A stretch of DNA of 64,000 bases from Agromyces allii (GCF_009749385.1 NZ_WBIN01000014.1:62001-126000), one strand, 5' to 3'; positions 7,987 through 15,808 are shown, counted from the first letter of the stretch. Notes: generated by a model not told the origin, from the letters alone. Program-made: numbers and translations.

Positions 7987-8885
7987 GCTGCCTTCTCCTG
8001 TTCGGCCGTGCCGGCGAGGTCGGTGCCGGTGAGGTGGACGATGAGCTGCTGGAGCGAGACGGGCGCGAGCTCGAGGCCGAGCTCGGCGGCGCGGATGCGC
8101 TCGGCCTGGTCGAGACGCCCGTCGATCGTGACGGACGCGAGTCCGCCGATGCCCTCGCGGCCGATGACCGGCCGGTCGGCGGTGAACGCGTCGACCGCGG
8201 CCCGCGCGCCGGCGATGGTGGTGGCCGAACCGCGCACCTCCTCGGCGTCGCGGTCGAGCAGGATGCGGCCCTGGTCGATGAGGATCACGTGCTCGAGCAG
8301 GTTCGCGACCTCGTCGATCAGGTGCGTCGAGAGCACGATCGTGCGGGGGTGCTCGGCGTAGTCCTCGAGCAGCCGGTCGTAGAAGATGTGGCGCGCGACC
8401 GCGTCGAGGCCGAGGTACGGCTCGTCGAAGAACGTCAGGGGTGCACGGCTCGCGAGCCCGACGATGACGCCGACCGCGGAGAGCTGGCCGCGCGAGAGCT
8501 TCTTGATGCGGCGTTTCGTCGGCAGGCGGAAGTCGGCGACGAGACGCTCGGCGAACGCGGCGTCCCAGTTCTCGAAGAACCACGGGGCGGACTTGAAGAC
8601 GTGCGCGGGCGTGAAGTCCTCGGGGTAGCGCTGCGACTCCGCGATGAAGCAGAGCCGGCGCAGCACGTCGGCGTGCTCGGCGGGCGTTCGGCCGAAGACC
8701 TCGAGCTCCCCGCCGTTCGGGAACAGCTGGCCTGTGAGCAGCTGCATGATGGTGGTCTTGCCGGCGCCGTTGCGACCGAGGAGGCCGTAGATGCGGCCCT
8801 CTTCGAGCGTGAAGTCGACGGCGTCGACGGCCGTGAACGAGCCGTAGCGCTTGGTCAGGCCCTGCGCGCGAACGACGGTGGTCAT
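7983..8885 (-). CDS. ABC transporter ATP-binding protein (YtrB-like)
   Basis: The 300-aa ATPase has Walker A GRNGAGKTT (residues 37-45), Walker B LTFFDEPYLGLD, and STHLIDEVANLLEHV with the switch histidine. The signature reads LSRGQLSAVGV rather than LSGGQ, a change also common in YtrB-type proteins. About 80 C-terminal residues form an accessory domain. The start overlaps the GntR stop (ATGA) and its stop overlaps the permease start, so regulator, ATPase and permease are made together. The substrate is unknown; antibiotic sensing or export is the usual suggestion for this family. Confidence 0.88.
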   Translation of the reverse strand: MTTVVRAQGLTKRYGSFTAVDAVDFTLEEGRIYGLLGRNGAGKTTIMQLLTGQLFPNGGELEVFGRTPAEHADVLRRLCFIAESQRYPEDFTPAHVFKSAPWFFENWDAAFAERLVADFRLPTKRRIKKLSRGQLSAVGVIVGLASRAPLTFFDEPYLGLDAVARHIFYDRLLEDYAEHPRTIVLSTHLIDEVANLLEHVILIDQGRILLDRDAEEVRGSATTIAGARAAVDAFTADRPVIGREGIGGLASVTIDGRLDQAERIRAAELGLELAPVSLQQLIVHLTGTDLAGTAEQEKAA

Positions 8886-9241
8886 GATTCGATCCTTTCC
8901 GCGCGGATGAGCGCAGCGAGCTGGTCGACGTCGAGCCCGAGCTTCTCGGCTTCGACGATGAGCGGTCTGATGTAGGTGTCGGCGAAGTCGGCTCGACGCC
9001 GTTCGATGAGGCGCTCCCTGGCGCCGATGGTGACGAACATTCCGATGCCCCTTCGCTTCTCGACGGTCCCGTCGTCGACGAGCCGGTTGACGCCCCGCAG
9101 CGCGGTGGCCGGGTTGATGCGGTGGAAGGTCGCGAACTCGTTGATCGACGGGATCTGCGCGCCCTCGGCGAGCGTGCCCTCGATGATGTCGTTCTCGACC
9201 TGTTCGGTGATCTGGATGAAGATCGGTCGCGATTCGTCCAT
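8882..9241 (-). CDS. GntR-family regulator, YtrA type
   Basis: At 119 aa this is a short GntR protein. It has a winged helix (IPSINEFATFHRINPATALRGVNRLVDDGTVEKR, residues about 29-63) and a short helical tail of about 45 residues, with no large effector domain. That is the layout of the YtrA subfamily, which represses its own ABC operon. The gene opens an operon with an ATPase and a permease, and an inverted repeat lies 20-53 nt upstream, so autorepression is likely. The inducing signal is unknown. Confidence 0.9.
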   Translation of the reverse strand: MDESRPIFIQITEQVENDIIEGTLAEGAQIPSINEFATFHRINPATALRGVNRLVDDGTVEKRRGIGMFVTIGARERLIERRRADFADTYIRPLIVEAEKLGLDVDQLAALIRAERIES

Positions 9242-9260
9242 GCCGCCTCGCCCTGCTAGT

Positions 9261-9294
9261 TGGTTGGTTCGTTACTTCACTGACTAACCAACCA
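9261..9294. promoter_or_regulatory. Probable operator of the YtrA-type GntR repressor
   Basis: TGGTTGGTT (left arm) and AACCAACCA (right arm) form a perfect 9-bp inverted repeat with a 16-nt spacer. The spacer region overlaps a second, shorter dyad, GTTA...TAAC at 9271-9288. The AT-richness is unusual for this genome. The site is immediately upstream of the gntR gene, as expected for autoregulation. Confidence 0.7.
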
Positions 9295-9318
9295 CGTGCG
9301 GGCGGGACTGTCAACCCC

Positions 9319-9338
9319 TTCGAGACGGTTGTCTCGAA
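9319..9338. terminator. Small hairpin between gntR and the EamA gene
   Basis: TTCGAGAC and GTCTCGAA flank a GGTT loop. It sits in the 136-nt gap downstream of the EamA transporter stop and upstream of the gntR promoter. It may be a terminator for the EamA gene or part of the gntR control region. Confidence 0.35.
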
Positions 9339-9377
9339 CGGCGTGCCGACGTGCGTGCGGATGCCGCGGGCGGGCGC

Positions 9378-10409
9378 CTACGCGCGGGCGCGGCGTCGCG
9401 GCATCCGGAGCCTGCCCTGCGTGAGCAGGATGCCGAGCAGCACGAGCGCCGCGCCGATCGGCTCGTGCCAGGAGAACCGCTCGCCGAGCAGGGCCACGCC
9501 GAGCGCGACGCCCACCACGGGCGTCACGTAGGTCACCGTCGAGGTGGCCGTCGGGCCCCACGCGCGCAGCACGTTGATGTTCCAGATGTAGGCGAGGCCC
9601 GTGCCGAGCACGCCGAGCGCGAGCAGCGCACCGAGAATGAGCCAGCCGTCACCGCCGGCGGCGAGGTCGAGGTCGACGGGCTCGAGCGCGAGCCAGGGCG
9701 TGAGGGCGAGCATGACGACCGCCGAGACGCCGATCGAGAGGAACGCGAAGGTCGCCGGGGCGATCGGCCGCTGGCTCAGGAACTTGCGCTGGTAGCCGAA
9801 GGTGAAGCCGTAGCAGAGGGTCGCGACGAGGCAGGCGAGCTGCCCGGCGAGCGACCCGGTGAGCGCCGAGTACTGCCACGGCCCGATCACGACGATGACG
9901 CCGAGGATGCCGACGCCGACGCCCGCCCAGCGCCCGAGCCCGAGCCGCTCGACGCGGAACACGAGCGTCGCCATGAGCGCGGTCATGATCGGCGTGGTCG
10001 CGTTGTAGATCGACGCGAGGCTCGACGACACGTACTGCTCGGCCCACGCGAAGCAGAGGTACGGAATGACGCACGTCGTGACCGACACCACGAGGAAGTG
10101 CAGCCAGACGATGCGTTCGCGCGGGAGGACGGGCCCCGGCGTTCCGTCGGCGGCGGGCACCCGGGGGCGCATGATCAGCACGATGATGCCGAGCGCCAGC
10201 GCCCCGAGCACGGTGCGCGACCACGCGACCTGCCCGAACGAGACGCCCTCGAGCGCGACCTTCATGAACAGGAAGCTCGAGCCCCACACGAGCCCCATCG
10301 CGATGAACTGCAGCCAGGTCGACAGGCGCTTCGGCTGACGGGGGGCGGATGCCGCGGGGCCGCCGTTCGCGGCCGGTGCGGACGTCGTCGGCGTGGTGCT
10401 GGAGTTCAC
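9378..10409 (-). CDS. EamA/DMT-superfamily transporter
   Basis: The 343-aa membrane protein contains two EamA repeats of five helices each. The first runs from FIAMGLVWGSSFLFMKVAL to GVGILGVIVVIG and the second from LACLVATLCYGFTFGY to ALVLLGILLTQG. The family exports metabolites such as amino acids or purines; the substrate is unknown. I chose a GTG start (VNSSTTPTTS) because a TAGCCT -10 lies 7 nt before it, matching the leaderless pattern in this window, and because the upstream in-frame sequence is non-protein-like. The gene is divergent from the GH76-like gene. Confidence 0.82.
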   Translation of the reverse strand: MNSSTTPTTSAPAANGGPAASAPRQPKRLSTWLQFIAMGLVWGSSFLFMKVALEGVSFGQVAWSRTVLGALALGIIVLIMRPRVPAADGTPGPVLPRERIVWLHFLVVSVTTCVIPYLCFAWAEQYVSSSLASIYNATTPIMTALMATLVFRVERLGLGRWAGVGVGILGVIVVIGPWQYSALTGSLAGQLACLVATLCYGFTFGYQRKFLSQRPIAPATFAFLSIGVSAVVMLALTPWLALEPVDLDLAAGGDGWLILGALLALGVLGTGLAYIWNINVLRAWGPTATSTVTYVTPVVGVALGVALLGERFSWHEPIGAALVLLGILLTQGRLRMPRRRARA

Positions 10410-10416
10410 TCTGCCG

Positions 10417-10422
10417 AGGCTA
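10417..10422 (-). promoter_or_regulatory. -10 element (leaderless) of the EamA transporter gene
   Basis: Minus-strand TAGCCT lies 7 nt before the GTG start codon, implying that transcription begins on or next to the start. Confidence 0.45.
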
Positions 10423-10614
10423 CGCGCGTGGGGGAGGCGCTTCGAGCCGTCGGCGCCTCGATGTCCGGAATCCGCGCAAGGTCGGCAGCCGCATGGGCCT
10501 CGCGAACGCGGGCGCGAGTGGGCGGGCCCTGGCGCCCGACCCCGGGGCCTTGGTACGTTCACCTTGCCCCCGAACCCTCTTTCCAACCCGAATCAGGATG
10601 CATCGGAGACGAAG

Positions 10615-11802
10615 ATGACCTCGAACCGTTCGGCGACCATTGCGGCATTCCAACGGGCAGACGAGTTGTATCGGGCCGCGAGCGCCGACGGCAGCACCTT
10701 CTGGTTCCTCGGCAACGCGCTGCATGCCGGCCTGCGCACCCTCATCGCCAGCGGGTCGCGCGACCGCACGGGCCTGCTGCAGTACGGACTCGAGAAGTTC
10801 AAAGCCGTCGTCGCCAAGGGCACCGACGGCATCTGGCGCGACGACTTCGGCTGGTGGGGCGGGGCGTTCTGCACCGCGATCCGCAACCGCTCCGCGCTCG
10901 GCTATTCCGATCCGCTGTACGACTCGCTCTTCGCCGAGCTGCTCGATCAGGCCATCTGGTGCTGGACGAAGCTCGACGGCAACTGGCGCGACATCGCCTA
11001 CTCGGCGACGATCGACCACGCCGTCGCCGACGCCGACGTGGTGGGCGGCGCGTTCAACGTGGCTCCCGACGAATCCGACGCCCCCGTGCTCGCCGGCCGG
11101 AACTCGGTCACGAACGCGGGCTTCTGGCTCCTCTCGCTCGAGCTCGAACTCCTCACGAGACAGCAGCAGTACGCCTCGAGGACCTGGGCGTATGCGACGT
11201 GGTTCCAGGCGTGGGAGTCACGGCGCGAGGCCGGAGAGCCGGCGATGCGCGATGCCCGCGGCCTGGTGCTGGAACGGCCGACCGGCAATGCGTCCTTCTC
11301 GGCGTGGACCTGGTCGGGCGACCAGGGCGCCATCGCCCTCGACAGCCTTCGCCAGCTCGAGAAGGAGATGGGGCCGCCGTACACGAACTCGTTGGCGGCG
11401 GCGATCGCGATCGCCGTGCGGAACGACCTGAGCGTCGACGGCATCCTCACGGAGGACCTCGCCTTCCGCAGCGAGTTCGACCAGTTCACGGTCGACTACT
11501 CCACGGGCAAGGGAATCTGCATCCGCTACCTCGCCGACGTCTGCGCCATCATCGGGCCGGACTGGACGCAACGCGAGCTCGGCACCTTCATCCGCGCGAA
11601 CGCCGCCTCGGTGTGGGCACGGCGCGACCAGGCGACGGGCGACCTCCCGTTCGCGTGGGGAGCGGTGCAGCCGAGCGAGCCGATCACGGGCCACGAGGAC
11701 ATCCAGGCGCTCGTGTTCCACATGTCGGCGCTCGACGTGCTCAGTGCTGCGACCCGGTTCTGGCCGGACGCCCCGATCGACGGGTCCGCGACGGGCGAGT
11801 GA
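10615..11802 (+). CDS. GH76-like / (alpha/alpha)6-barrel family protein
   Basis: The product is 395 aa with no signal peptide. Its helical pattern with DDFGWWGGAFCTAIRN near residue 78 resembles the Asp-Asp plus Trp motif of GH76 alpha-1,6-mannanases and related six-hairpin glycosidases. Further aromatic motifs (FQAWESRREAG, FSAWTWSGDQGAI, DYSTGKGICIRYLADVCA) fit the same fold. GH76 enzymes are usually secreted, so a cytoplasmic version acting on imported oligosaccharide, or a non-catalytic relative, is equally possible. GGAG 7 nt before the ATG supports the start, and TACGTT about 55 nt upstream is a likely -10. A PfkB sugar kinase lies 64 nt downstream, which favours carbohydrate metabolism. 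Confidence 0.6.
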   Translation: MTSNRSATIAAFQRADELYRAASADGSTFWFLGNALHAGLRTLIASGSRDRTGLLQYGLEKFKAVVAKGTDGIWRDDFGWWGGAFCTAIRNRSALGYSDPLYDSLFAELLDQAIWCWTKLDGNWRDIAYSATIDHAVADADVVGGAFNVAPDESDAPVLAGRNSVTNAGFWLLSLELELLTRQQQYASRTWAYATWFQAWESRREAGEPAMRDARGLVLERPTGNASFSAWTWSGDQGAIALDSLRQLEKEMGPPYTNSLAAAIAIAVRNDLSVDGILTEDLAFRSEFDQFTVDYSTGKGICIRYLADVCAIIGPDWTQRELGTFIRANAASVWARRDQATGDLPFAWGAVQPSEPITGHEDIQALVFHMSALDVLSAATRFWPDAPIDGSATGE

Positions 11803-11819
11803 GGTTCGCCGCCAGAATC

Positions 11820-11833
11820 TGCAAACGCTTGCA
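11820..11833. promoter_or_regulatory. LacI/GalR-type operator upstream of the PfkB kinase
   Basis: TGCAAACGCTTGCA is a near-perfect palindrome with the central CG flanked by TGCAA/TTGCA arms that LacI-family regulators recognise. It lies about 20 nt upstream of the kinase -10, a position suited to repression. No LacI-family gene is in the window, so the regulator is encoded elsewhere. Confidence 0.65.
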
Positions 11834-11853
11834 CTCTGGTGGGCCTGCACCTC

Positions 11854-11859
11854 TAGGCT
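11854..11859 (+). promoter_or_regulatory. -10 element (leaderless) of the PfkB kinase gene
   Basis: TAGGCT ends 7 nt before the ATG, and no ribosome site is present. The gene therefore probably has its own promoter rather than reading through from the GH76-like gene. Confidence 0.5.
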
Positions 11860-11866
11860 GGCCCGC

Positions 11867-12742
11867 ATGACCGCTCCCATCGTGATCTCCGGCGCCGCCT
11901 CCTGGAACCGCATCGTGCTGCTCGACCGCCTGCCCGAGCCCGTGCCGCACATGCAGTTCGCACTCGGCGAGCACGAGACGATCGGCGGCACCTCCGCGGG
12001 CAAGGCGCTCGGACTCGTGGGCCTCGGGCATGCGGTGCGCCTGCACACCCTCATCGGCGACGACGCCGACGGCGAGCGCGTGCGGCGCCTGCTCGCGGCA
12101 TCCGGAATCGAGGTCGACGACCTGCCGGCCGACGCGACCGAGCGCCATCTCAACCTCATGACCGCCGCCGGCGAGCGCGTGTCGCTCTACCTCTCGACCC
12201 CGGCCGACCCCGGTACGCCGGCGTCGGCCGACCTCGTTCAGGCGATGACGGATGCCGCGGCGATCGTGCTCGACCTCTCGGAGCGCTCGCGCGGGCTCAT
12301 CGCCACGGCACGCGCGACCGGTCGGCCGATCTGGACCGACATCCACGACTACGACGGCACCGCGGAGTTCCACCGCCCGTTCATCGAGGCCGCCGACTGG
12401 ATCTTCATGAACGCCGACCGCATCGGCGACGACCCGCTGCCGTTCATGCAGGCGTGCGTGCTCGGCGGGGCATCCGTCGTCGCGTGCACGCTCGGGGCGT
12501 CGGGCGCCGTCGCGGTCGACGCCGACCTGCGGGTCCATCGAGTCGATGCCGTGCCCGTCGACGTCGTCGACACGAACGGGGCCGGCGACGCCTTCATGTC
12601 TGGCGTGCTCGACGCGCATCTGGCGGGCGCCTCGCTCGATGCGGCCCTCGAGGCCGGAGCGCGGCACGCCGCGACCGTGCTCACGACGCGGCACCTGCAC
12701 CCGTCGCTCGACGCCCTGTTCGCGAGCCCGTCGCTGCGCTAG
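11867..12742 (+). CDS. PfkB-family carbohydrate kinase
   Basis: The protein has 291 aa. The N-terminal substrate-binding part has GGTSAGKALGLVGLGHAVRL and LIGDDADGERVRRLL. The C-terminal PfkB signature DTNGAGDAFMSGVLDAHLAG contains the GAGD anion hole and the catalytic Asp near residue 239. The family phosphorylates sugars or nucleosides with ATP in the cytoplasm. A LacI-type operator upstream and a GH76-like gene before it suggest a sugar substrate, but the exact one is unknown. Spacing from the preceding gene is 64 nt with an independent -10. Confidence 0.85.
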   Translation: MTAPIVISGAASWNRIVLLDRLPEPVPHMQFALGEHETIGGTSAGKALGLVGLGHAVRLHTLIGDDADGERVRRLLAASGIEVDDLPADATERHLNLMTAAGERVSLYLSTPADPGTPASADLVQAMTDAAAIVLDLSERSRGLIATARATGRPIWTDIHDYDGTAEFHRPFIEAADWIFMNADRIGDDPLPFMQACVLGGASVVACTLGASGAVAVDADLRVHRVDAVPVDVVDTNGAGDAFMSGVLDAHLAGASLDAALEAGARHAATVLTTRHLHPSLDALFASPSLR

Positions 12743-12763
12743 CGCGCCAGGAGGGAATGCGGC

Positions 12764-13261
12764 TCACGCCACGAGGGTTCCAGCGGGCTGCAGCCGGTCG
12801 CGGGCGTTCTTCCACGGCTTCACCCAGGTCATCTGCTCGGGGCGGAGCACCTCGCCGCAGGCGCTGCAGGTCTCGCCCTGCACTGTCTCCATGCCGCAGG
12901 CCTCGTGGACCATCGCCATGTGCCCGCCGCCCTCGGGCACGGGGGTGTGACGCTCGCCCCAGATCGCGAGCTGCTGGAGCACCGGCAGCAGCTCGGCCGC
13001 GGCCTCGGTGGCGGCGTATCCCTGGCGCAGGCGGTTGCCGTCGCGATACTCGACGCGCACAAGCAGGTCGGCCTCGACCATCGCCGACAGCCGTCGGCTG
13101 AGCACCGCCTCGGAGATGCGCAGGTTGTCGCGCAGCGCGTCGAAGCGGCCTCGGCCGTGCAGCACGTCGCGGATGATCAGGAGCACCCACGGGTCGCCGA
13201 GCACGTCGAGGGAGCGTCGGACCGGGCACTGCTCGGTCGACCAGTCGGATCGCAGCGGCAT
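12764..13261 (-). CDS. HxlR-family transcriptional regulator
   Basis: This 165-aa winged-helix protein begins MPLRSDWSTEQCPVRRSLDVLGDPWVLLIIRDV. That is the HxlR signature, including the conserved N-terminal Cys that senses electrophiles or quinones in some family members. It also has an unusual C-terminal extension with paired cysteines (CSACGEVLRPEQMTW) that could bind a metal. The start is supported by a GAGGACGAAGG ribosome site. It is divergent from an MFS transporter with an AT-rich dyad between them, so it probably controls that exporter and itself. Confidence 0.88.
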   Translation of the reverse strand: MPLRSDWSTEQCPVRRSLDVLGDPWVLLIIRDVLHGRGRFDALRDNLRISEAVLSRRLSAMVEADLLVRVEYRDGNRLRQGYAATEAAAELLPVLQQLAIWGERHTPVPEGGGHMAMVHEACGMETVQGETCSACGEVLRPEQMTWVKPWKNARDRLQPAGTLVA

Positions 13262-13298
13262 CCTTCGTCCTCTCGTCGGCGCCAATGGTGCTCCCGCT

Positions 13299-13319
13299 AG
13301 AGTAGCTTTCTTCAAAGAA
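13299..13319. promoter_or_regulatory. HxlR promoter (-10) and probable operator dyad
   Basis: Minus-strand TACTCT (13299-13304) is a plausible -10 for the hxlR-like gene. Directly beside it, TTCTT-CA-AAGAA (13308-13319) is a perfect 5-bp-arm dyad. It is strikingly AT-rich for this genome and in the right place to be the HxlR binding site. Confidence 0.45.
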
Positions 13320-13367
13320 GTCGTACGAGCTCGATCGCGACCGTGTCGCACGATCAGAAGGTTCCGC

Positions 13368-13421
13368 ATGCGCACCACCGCACCCGTACCCGCCCTCGTC
13401 GCAAGCCCGCGACGCGCATGA
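13368..13421 (+). CDS. Putative 17-aa leader peptide coupled to the MFS gene
   Basis: An ATG 6 nt after an AGAAGG ribosome site opens a 17-codon frame (MRTTAPVPALVASPRRA). Its stop overlaps the MFS start as ATGA, and the MFS start itself has no visible ribosome site. The simplest reading is a short upstream ORF whose translation delivers ribosomes to the transporter gene. The peptide itself may have no function. Confidence 0.5.
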   Translation: MRTTAPVPALVASPRRA

Positions 13422-14767
13422 CCGTGCCCTCAGGCCGCGAACCGCTCGCCGCGAACGGGCCCCGCCGCTCCCCTCGGATCCACCCCGCGTGGTGGGTCGC
13501 CGCGGTCGCCTTCCTCGCACTCCTCGCCGCGGCTGGCTTCCGCGCCGCGCCCGGAGCCCTCATGGTGCCCCTGCACGAGGAGTTCGGCTGGTCGACGACC
13601 GTCATGTCGCTCGCCGTGAGCGTCAACCTGCTCCTCTACGGACTGACGGCGCCGTTCGCCGCCGCACTCATGGATCGCTTCGGCATCCGCCAGGTCGTCG
13701 CGGTCGCGCTCACGCTCGTCGCGCTCGGCGCCGGCGGAAGCGTGCTCATGACCGCCTCGTGGCAGCTGCTCGTCTTCTGGGGCGTGCTCATCGGCCTCGG
13801 CACGGGCTCGATGGCCCTGGTCTTCGCCGCCACCGTCGCGAACCGATGGTTCGCGCGGCGCCGAGGGCTCGTCATGGGCATCCTGACCGCCGGATCCGCC
13901 ACCGGACAGCTGATCTTCCTGCCACCCGTCGCCCAGCTCGCCGAGTCGGCGGGCTGGCGCGCCGCCTCCCTCCTCGTCGCGGCCGTCGCCCTCGCGGCGG
14001 TGCCCGTCGTCTGGCTCGTGCTGCGCGACCGGCCGGAGGACCGCGGCGTGCTGCCGTACGGCGCCGACCCCGCGACCTACGTCGCGCCCGCACGCCCGAC
14101 CGGCAACGCCGCCCGACGCGCGATCGACGGACTCGCCTTCGCGTCGCGGCGGCGATCGTTCTGGGCCCTGGCGATCGCCTTCGCCATCTGCGGCGCGACC
14201 ACGAACGGGCTCATCGGCATCCACTTCATCCCGTCCGCGCACGACCACGGGATGGCCACGACCACCGCCGCAGCGCTGCTCGCGGTGGTGGGCATCTTCG
14301 ACATCGTCGGGACCGTGGCATCCGGCTGGCTCACCGACAAGTTCGACCCGAGGATCCTGCTCGTCGCGTACTACGGCTTCCGCGGCGTCGGGCTCGTGCT
14401 CCTTCCGTCGTTGCTCTCGGACGTCGTGCACCCGAGCATGGTGCTGTTCGTGGTCATCTACGGCCTCGACTGGGTCGCGACCGTTCCGCCGACGGCCGCG
14501 CTCTGCCGCGAGATCTTCGGCGACCGCGGAACCATCGTCTTCGGCTGGGTCTTCGCCGCGCACCAGCTGGGCGCTGCGGCCGCGGCCCTCGGCGCCGGCG
14601 TCATCCGGGACTCCTTCGGCACGTACACGTACGCCTGGTGGGGCGGCGCCGCGCTCTGCATCATCGCCGCGGTGCTCTCGATCGCCGTGCGCCGACGGCC
14701 CGCGCCCGAGGCCGGGTCGGATGCCTCGCCCGATGCGGTCGACCCCGTCGCCGAGGGGGCGCGCTGA
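13418..14767 (+). CDS. MFS transporter
   Basis: The 449-aa protein has twelve predicted helices in two halves split by a loop near residues 195-235. The family motif between helices 2 and 3 is seen as ALMDRFGIRQ and repeated in the second half as GWLTDKFDPR. The pattern resembles MFS carriers of the oxalate/formate-monocarboxylate type (helix 1 FRAAPGALMVPLHEEFGWS), but the substrate is unknown. It faces the HxlR regulator and appears to be translated through coupling to a 17-codon leader. Confidence 0.85.
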   Translation: MTVPSGREPLAANGPRRSPRIHPAWWVAAVAFLALLAAAGFRAAPGALMVPLHEEFGWSTTVMSLAVSVNLLLYGLTAPFAAALMDRFGIRQVVAVALTLVALGAGGSVLMTASWQLLVFWGVLIGLGTGSMALVFAATVANRWFARRRGLVMGILTAGSATGQLIFLPPVAQLAESAGWRAASLLVAAVALAAVPVVWLVLRDRPEDRGVLPYGADPATYVAPARPTGNAARRAIDGLAFASRRRSFWALAIAFAICGATTNGLIGIHFIPSAHDHGMATTTAAALLAVVGIFDIVGTVASGWLTDKFDPRILLVAYYGFRGVGLVLLPSLLSDVVHPSMVLFVVIYGLDWVATVPPTAALCREIFGDRGTIVFGWVFAAHQLGAAAAALGAGVIRDSFGTYTYAWWGGAALCIIAAVLSIAVRRRPAPEAGSDASPDAVDPVAEGAR

Positions 14768-15318
14768 GCGCCGAGCCCGCTCCGCACGAGGGCGAACCCG
14801 CGGGCGGCCCTGCGGGCGACCCCGGAGCCGGGCGCGGTTCTGGGCCGGTCGGGCTCGCCCGCCGCGTTCCCGAGCTCGCCGGGCTCGCGCTCGCTGTCGC
14901 CGCCCTCCTCGACACGGCCATGCCCGGCGGGCTGTCGCCACTTGCCTGGGCGGTGCTGCTGCTCGCGGGAGCCATGGCCCTGGCCGGCATCCGCCGACGG
15001 CGGGGCCCTCGCCGGCTGACGGGCGAGCCGGCCCTCGTGTCGAGGCACGCGATGCTCGGCATGCTGCTCATGGCGGCGCTCGAGTTCGCGAGCATCGCCG
15101 GCTCCCCGCCCGCCGACGTGCCGTCCGGTGCGCACGGGCATGCCGGCGCGATCGGGCCCCTTCCGATCGCCGCGATCGCCTCGCTGGCCGCCGTCGCCTA
15201 CGGCGTGCTGACCGTGTACGCCGTCGCTCGCGTGCACGACCGGGTCGGGCGCGCCCAGGTGCTCGCGATGGCCGCCGCGGTGCTGCTGCTCGCCGGAACG
15301 CTCATCGATCGGATATAG
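14764..15318 (+). CDS. Hypothetical membrane protein with probable CTG start
   Basis: A frame of 184 codons continues from the MFS stop. It encodes a polar Gly/Pro-rich leader of about 35 residues and then five hydrophobic helices (LAGLALAVAALLDTA, LAWAVLLLAGAMALAGI, AMLGMLLMAALEFASIAG, IAAIASLAAVAYGVLTVYAV, LAMAAAVLLLAGTLI). No ATG or GTG precedes the first helix. The only initiator-like codon is a CTG that overlaps the MFS stop (CTGA) and is preceded at 7 nt by GAGGGGG. I therefore place the start there, with reservation. The function is unknown, and it is co-transcribed with the MFS gene. Confidence 0.55.
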   Translation: MSAEPAPHEGEPAGGPAGDPGAGRGSGPVGLARRVPELAGLALAVAALLDTAMPGGLSPLAWAVLLLAGAMALAGIRRRRGPRRLTGEPALVSRHAMLGMLLMAALEFASIAGSPPADVPSGAHGHAGAIGPLPIAAIASLAAVAYGVLTVYAVARVHDRVGRAQVLAMAAAVLLLAGTLIDRI

Positions 15319-15344
15319 ACAGACGAACTGCACAGTTTGCCTGT
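15319..15344. promoter_or_regulatory. MarR operator: 26-bp imperfect palindrome
   Basis: The segment starts ACAGACGAACTG and ends CAGTTTGCCTGT. Twenty of 26 positions match their dyad partner, with nested ACTG/CAGT and ACAG/CTGT arms. It starts directly after the stop of the preceding gene and ends 8 nt before the marR -10, an ideal autorepression site. Confidence 0.75.
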
Positions 15345-15352
15345 GTATCTGC

Positions 15353-15358
15353 TACGGT
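15353..15358 (+). promoter_or_regulatory. -10 element (leaderless) of the MarR operon
   Basis: TACGGT ends 6 nt before the ATG. Confidence 0.5.
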
Positions 15359-15364
15359 CGTTGC

Positions 15365-15808
15365 ATGCCCGCGAACGCCCCAGACCTCGAAGCCACCGCC
15401 GACGCGCTGCGCGTGACGATCGCGCGACTCGCTCGCAGGGTGCGCAACGAGGGCGGCATGCAGGAGTTCACGCCGAGCCAGACGGCGGTCGTGCGCCTGC
15501 TCAGTGAGACCGACGGCGGCGGCGCGACGATCGCCGAGCTCGCCCGACTCGAGAACGTACGCCCGCAGTCGATGAGTGCGACCGTCGCCGAGCTCCGCGA
15601 CGCCGGCATCGTCGACCGCCGCCCCGACCCGACCGACGGTCGCGCGCAACTCGTGTTCCTCACTGATGCGGCCCAGTCCGCGATCCAGCGAGCCCGTGCC
15701 AACAAGACCGGCTGGTTCTTGAACGCCATGCGCGAACGACTCTCCCCCGCCGAGCAGCGAACCCTCGCCGAGGCCGCCCAGCTGTTCGACCGGCTGCTCG
15801 CGCCCTGA
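15365..15808 (+). CDS. MarR-family transcriptional regulator
   Basis: The 147-aa protein has the MarR winged helix: EFTPSQTAVVRLL, then ATIAELARLENVRPQSMSATVAELRDAGIVDRRPDPTDGRAQ with the wing RxxDPxDGRA. Dimerisation helices lie at both ends. A strong palindrome overlaps its promoter region, so autoregulation is likely. The isochorismatase-fold gene 74 nt downstream on the same strand is the probable target and may act on the regulator's ligand. Confidence 0.9.
   Translation: MPANAPDLEATADALRVTIARLARRVRNEGGMQEFTPSQTAVVRLLSETDGGGATIAELARLENVRPQSMSATVAELRDAGIVDRRPDPTDGRAQLVFLTDAAQSAIQRARANKTGWFLNAMRERLSPAEQRTLAEAAQLFDRLLAP

Noticed and set aside
3292..8361. A 1,689-codon plus-strand frame
   Set aside because: It runs antisense through several clear genes (chorismate mutase, ABC pair, LPMO, permease, ABC ATPase) and encodes low-complexity Arg/Asp/His sequence only.
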